NCBI RefSeq assembly: GCF_001995175.1
Contig: NZ_MUKN01000002.1
Span: 1-64,000 of the forward strand
Source: Rathayibacter rhapontici
Lineage (GTDB): Bacteria; Actinomycetota; Actinomycetes; Actinomycetales; Microbacteriaceae
DNA length: 64,000 nucleotides
Direction: 5' to 3'
Shown here: positions 62,997 through 64,000 of the stretch, in pieces
How the letters are laid out: each line of letters begins with the position of its first letter
How positions within the stretch are numbered: position 1 is the first letter of the stretch
The notes under the pieces: model-generated
Databases searched by the model: none
What the model saw: the letters and a program-made list of their open reading frames with translations, nothing else
What the model was told of the DNA's origin: nothing
Program-made: the position numbers and the translations under genes

Positions 62997-63115
62997 GAGG
63001 GTCTCTCCGACGCGGCGTCGTCGGGTCGGTGCCCGCCGAGGAGGTCGATCGCGTCGGGCCGACGGCGCTCCTCTGCGAGGGCGTGGAGAGCGGTGACGCT
63101 GGCGGTGTCGATCAT
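62993..63115 (-). CDS. 40-residue upstream ORF coupled to the LuxR-type gene
   Basis: ATG 63115, with GAGGGAG about 9-15 bases upstream, encodes 'MIDTASVTALHALAEERRRP' and then 20 more residues, ending at a TGA that overlaps the GTG start of the regulator. The layout resembles a translational-coupling leader. The peptide has no known family, and its coding status is uncertain. Confidence 0.45.
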   Translation of the reverse strand: MIDTASVTALHALAEERRRPDAIDLLGGHRPDDAASERPS

Positions 63116-63348
63116 GAGTGGGAGCTCCCTCGAGGACGGCGGTGCTTCCTCGGGGACCGGGAGGGTGCGCGACCGGCTCCTCCGCCACGCCGGGGAGGGG
63201 ACGGGGGAACCGGTGCGGCCAGAGTAGGCCCGCTGAGCGCGATCCGGGAAGGCATGGGGGCTGCCGCTCGGGTTCCGGTCCGAACGGCGGCCGCCGCCCC
63301 TCCCGGACGACGGACGGGTCGCTCGGCGCGACCCCTCGGTGCGACCCT

Positions 63349-64000
63349 TCAGTGCAGCCCCTCGGACGCCTCCGGCTCGAGGTGCCGGAGATCCCGCTGC
63401 AGCCGCTGCGAGCGGAGGTAGCCGCTCAGGGCGTGGCCGGGGACGGGAGGGGCCGAGAGGTCGCCGAGGACGGCGCGCGCGGTCGCCAGCCGCGCGCGCC
63501 GGATCTCGTTGAAGACGGTCGTGCCGTTCGCGGCGAACACCCGCTGGAGCGTCCGCTTGGGCACCCCGAGGCGCTCCGAGACCTCCTGCACCGAGAGGTT
63601 CGCATCCGCCGACATGGCCGCGATGAGCGCGAGGGCGCGGGTGTGCACGGTCTCGGTCCGCTCGCGGGGCAGCGAGGTGGCCAGCACGGCGCCGGTGAGC
63701 TGCTCGACCGCCGCGCGCACGAGCGGGAACGCGGGCGAGTCGGCGTCGAGCGACGAGCCGAACGTGGCGTTGACGGTCGACAGCAGGATGCCGCGGCCCG
63801 CGGGGTCGGCCTCGGTCACCAGAGCGCCGCTGTCCTCCCAGTCGAGGAGCCCGAGGAGCGGGCTCTCGAGGGCGATCTCGATCCGCGCGCCGGGTGCGTC
63901 GGTGACGAGGGTGTAGGAGTGGCTGCGCCGCAGGTACGCGATGCAGCCGACGCTCACGCGCACCTCCAGTGCCGAGGGGTCGTCCGGCTGCACGACGATC
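63349..64000 (-). CDS. AraC-family transcriptional regulator, N-terminal end outside window
   Basis: At least 214 residues are in the window, and the gene continues upstream beyond position 64000. The C-terminal HTH region is 'NLSVQEVSERLGVPKRTLQRVFAANGTTVFNEIRRARLATARAVL', preceded by a domain with 'RIEIALESPLLGLLDWED', like AraC_binding_2-type regulators (AraC/XylS). A GTG at 63993 could start a short form, but the usual length is about 310-330 residues. The gap 63116-63348 holds no gene. Its target is unknown. Confidence 0.82.
   Translation of the reverse strand, partial: IVVQPDDPSALEVRVSVGCIAYLRRSHSYTLVTDAPGARIEIALESPLLGLLDWEDSGALVTEADPAGRGILLSTVNATFGSSLDADSPAFPLVRAAVEQLTGAVLATSLPRERTETVHTRALALIAAMSADANLSVQEVSERLGVPKRTLQRVFAANGTTVFNEIRRARLATARAVLGDLSAPPVPGHALSGYLRSQRLQRDLRHLEPEASEGLH

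Overview
The window is very GC-rich and densely coded, with many GTG starts, 4-base GTGA gene overlaps and strong third-position G/C. It holds two paralogues of a short family (DUF7882, formerly labelled 'ATP-dependent DNA ligase') and palindromes of the 'tctcgatacgccc' type. I associate both with Microbacteriaceae, so the source is probably an actinobacterium of that family. A Rathayibacter-like plant-associated genus would fit but is not proven. I found no rRNA, tRNA, CRISPR array, transposase or prophage gene.

Layout. (1) 0.36-4.06 kb: a GntR/HutC regulator diverges from a transaldolase-like gene, a thioesterase and an unusual GNAT-AAA fusion. (2) 4.1-18.7 kb: a catabolic island. A six-gene operon (flavin monooxygenase, RidA, DUF1028, M20 amidohydrolase, aldehyde dehydrogenase, copper amine oxidase) diverges from a LysR regulator. 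Next come a YtcJ-like amidohydrolase and, divergent from it, a TauABC-type importer with a GMC oxidoreductase. (3) 19.2-26.6 kb: a ribose/fructose-type ABC importer, two Gfo/Idh dehydrogenases and two TIM-barrel sugar isomerases. Copies of a GTN4AC operator lie here and beside the GntR gene, linking regions 1 and 3 into one candidate regulon. (4) 26.7-29.2 kb: a secreted subtilisin with tandem Ig-like repeats. (5) 29.8-34.3 kb: an Asp23/Gls24 envelope-stress cluster with an aquaporin inside it. (6) 34.5-44 kb: housekeeping and stress genes, including ArsR with a His-rich peptide, an M20 dipeptidase with a YbdK-type ligase, and the DUF7882 pair around five palindromes. (7) 44.3-46.8 kb: a secreted GH53 galactanase. 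(8) 46.9-49.4 kb: an XRE-cupin regulator divergent from a two-component flavin monooxygenase. (9) 49.5-53.1 kb: small proteins, a sigma-like factor, a VOC protein, a methyltransferase and an esterase. (10) 53.1-59.2 kb: a GH26 enzyme and a 1462-residue kelch/malectin/sugar-dehydrogenase protein. (11) 59.9-64 kb: DIP1984, DUF1266, a LuxR-type regulator and the 3' part of an AraC regulator.

Eight genes are broken by nine single-base frameshifts. All nine are one-base deletions, mostly where an extra G in a CGGC-like context restores the frame, and every repaired protein looks complete. I read them as sequencing or assembly errors rather than real gene decay. They are typed as pseudogenes only to describe the sequence as given.

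Convergent intergenic spaces carry several distinct palindromic repeat families that may act as terminators or REP-like elements.
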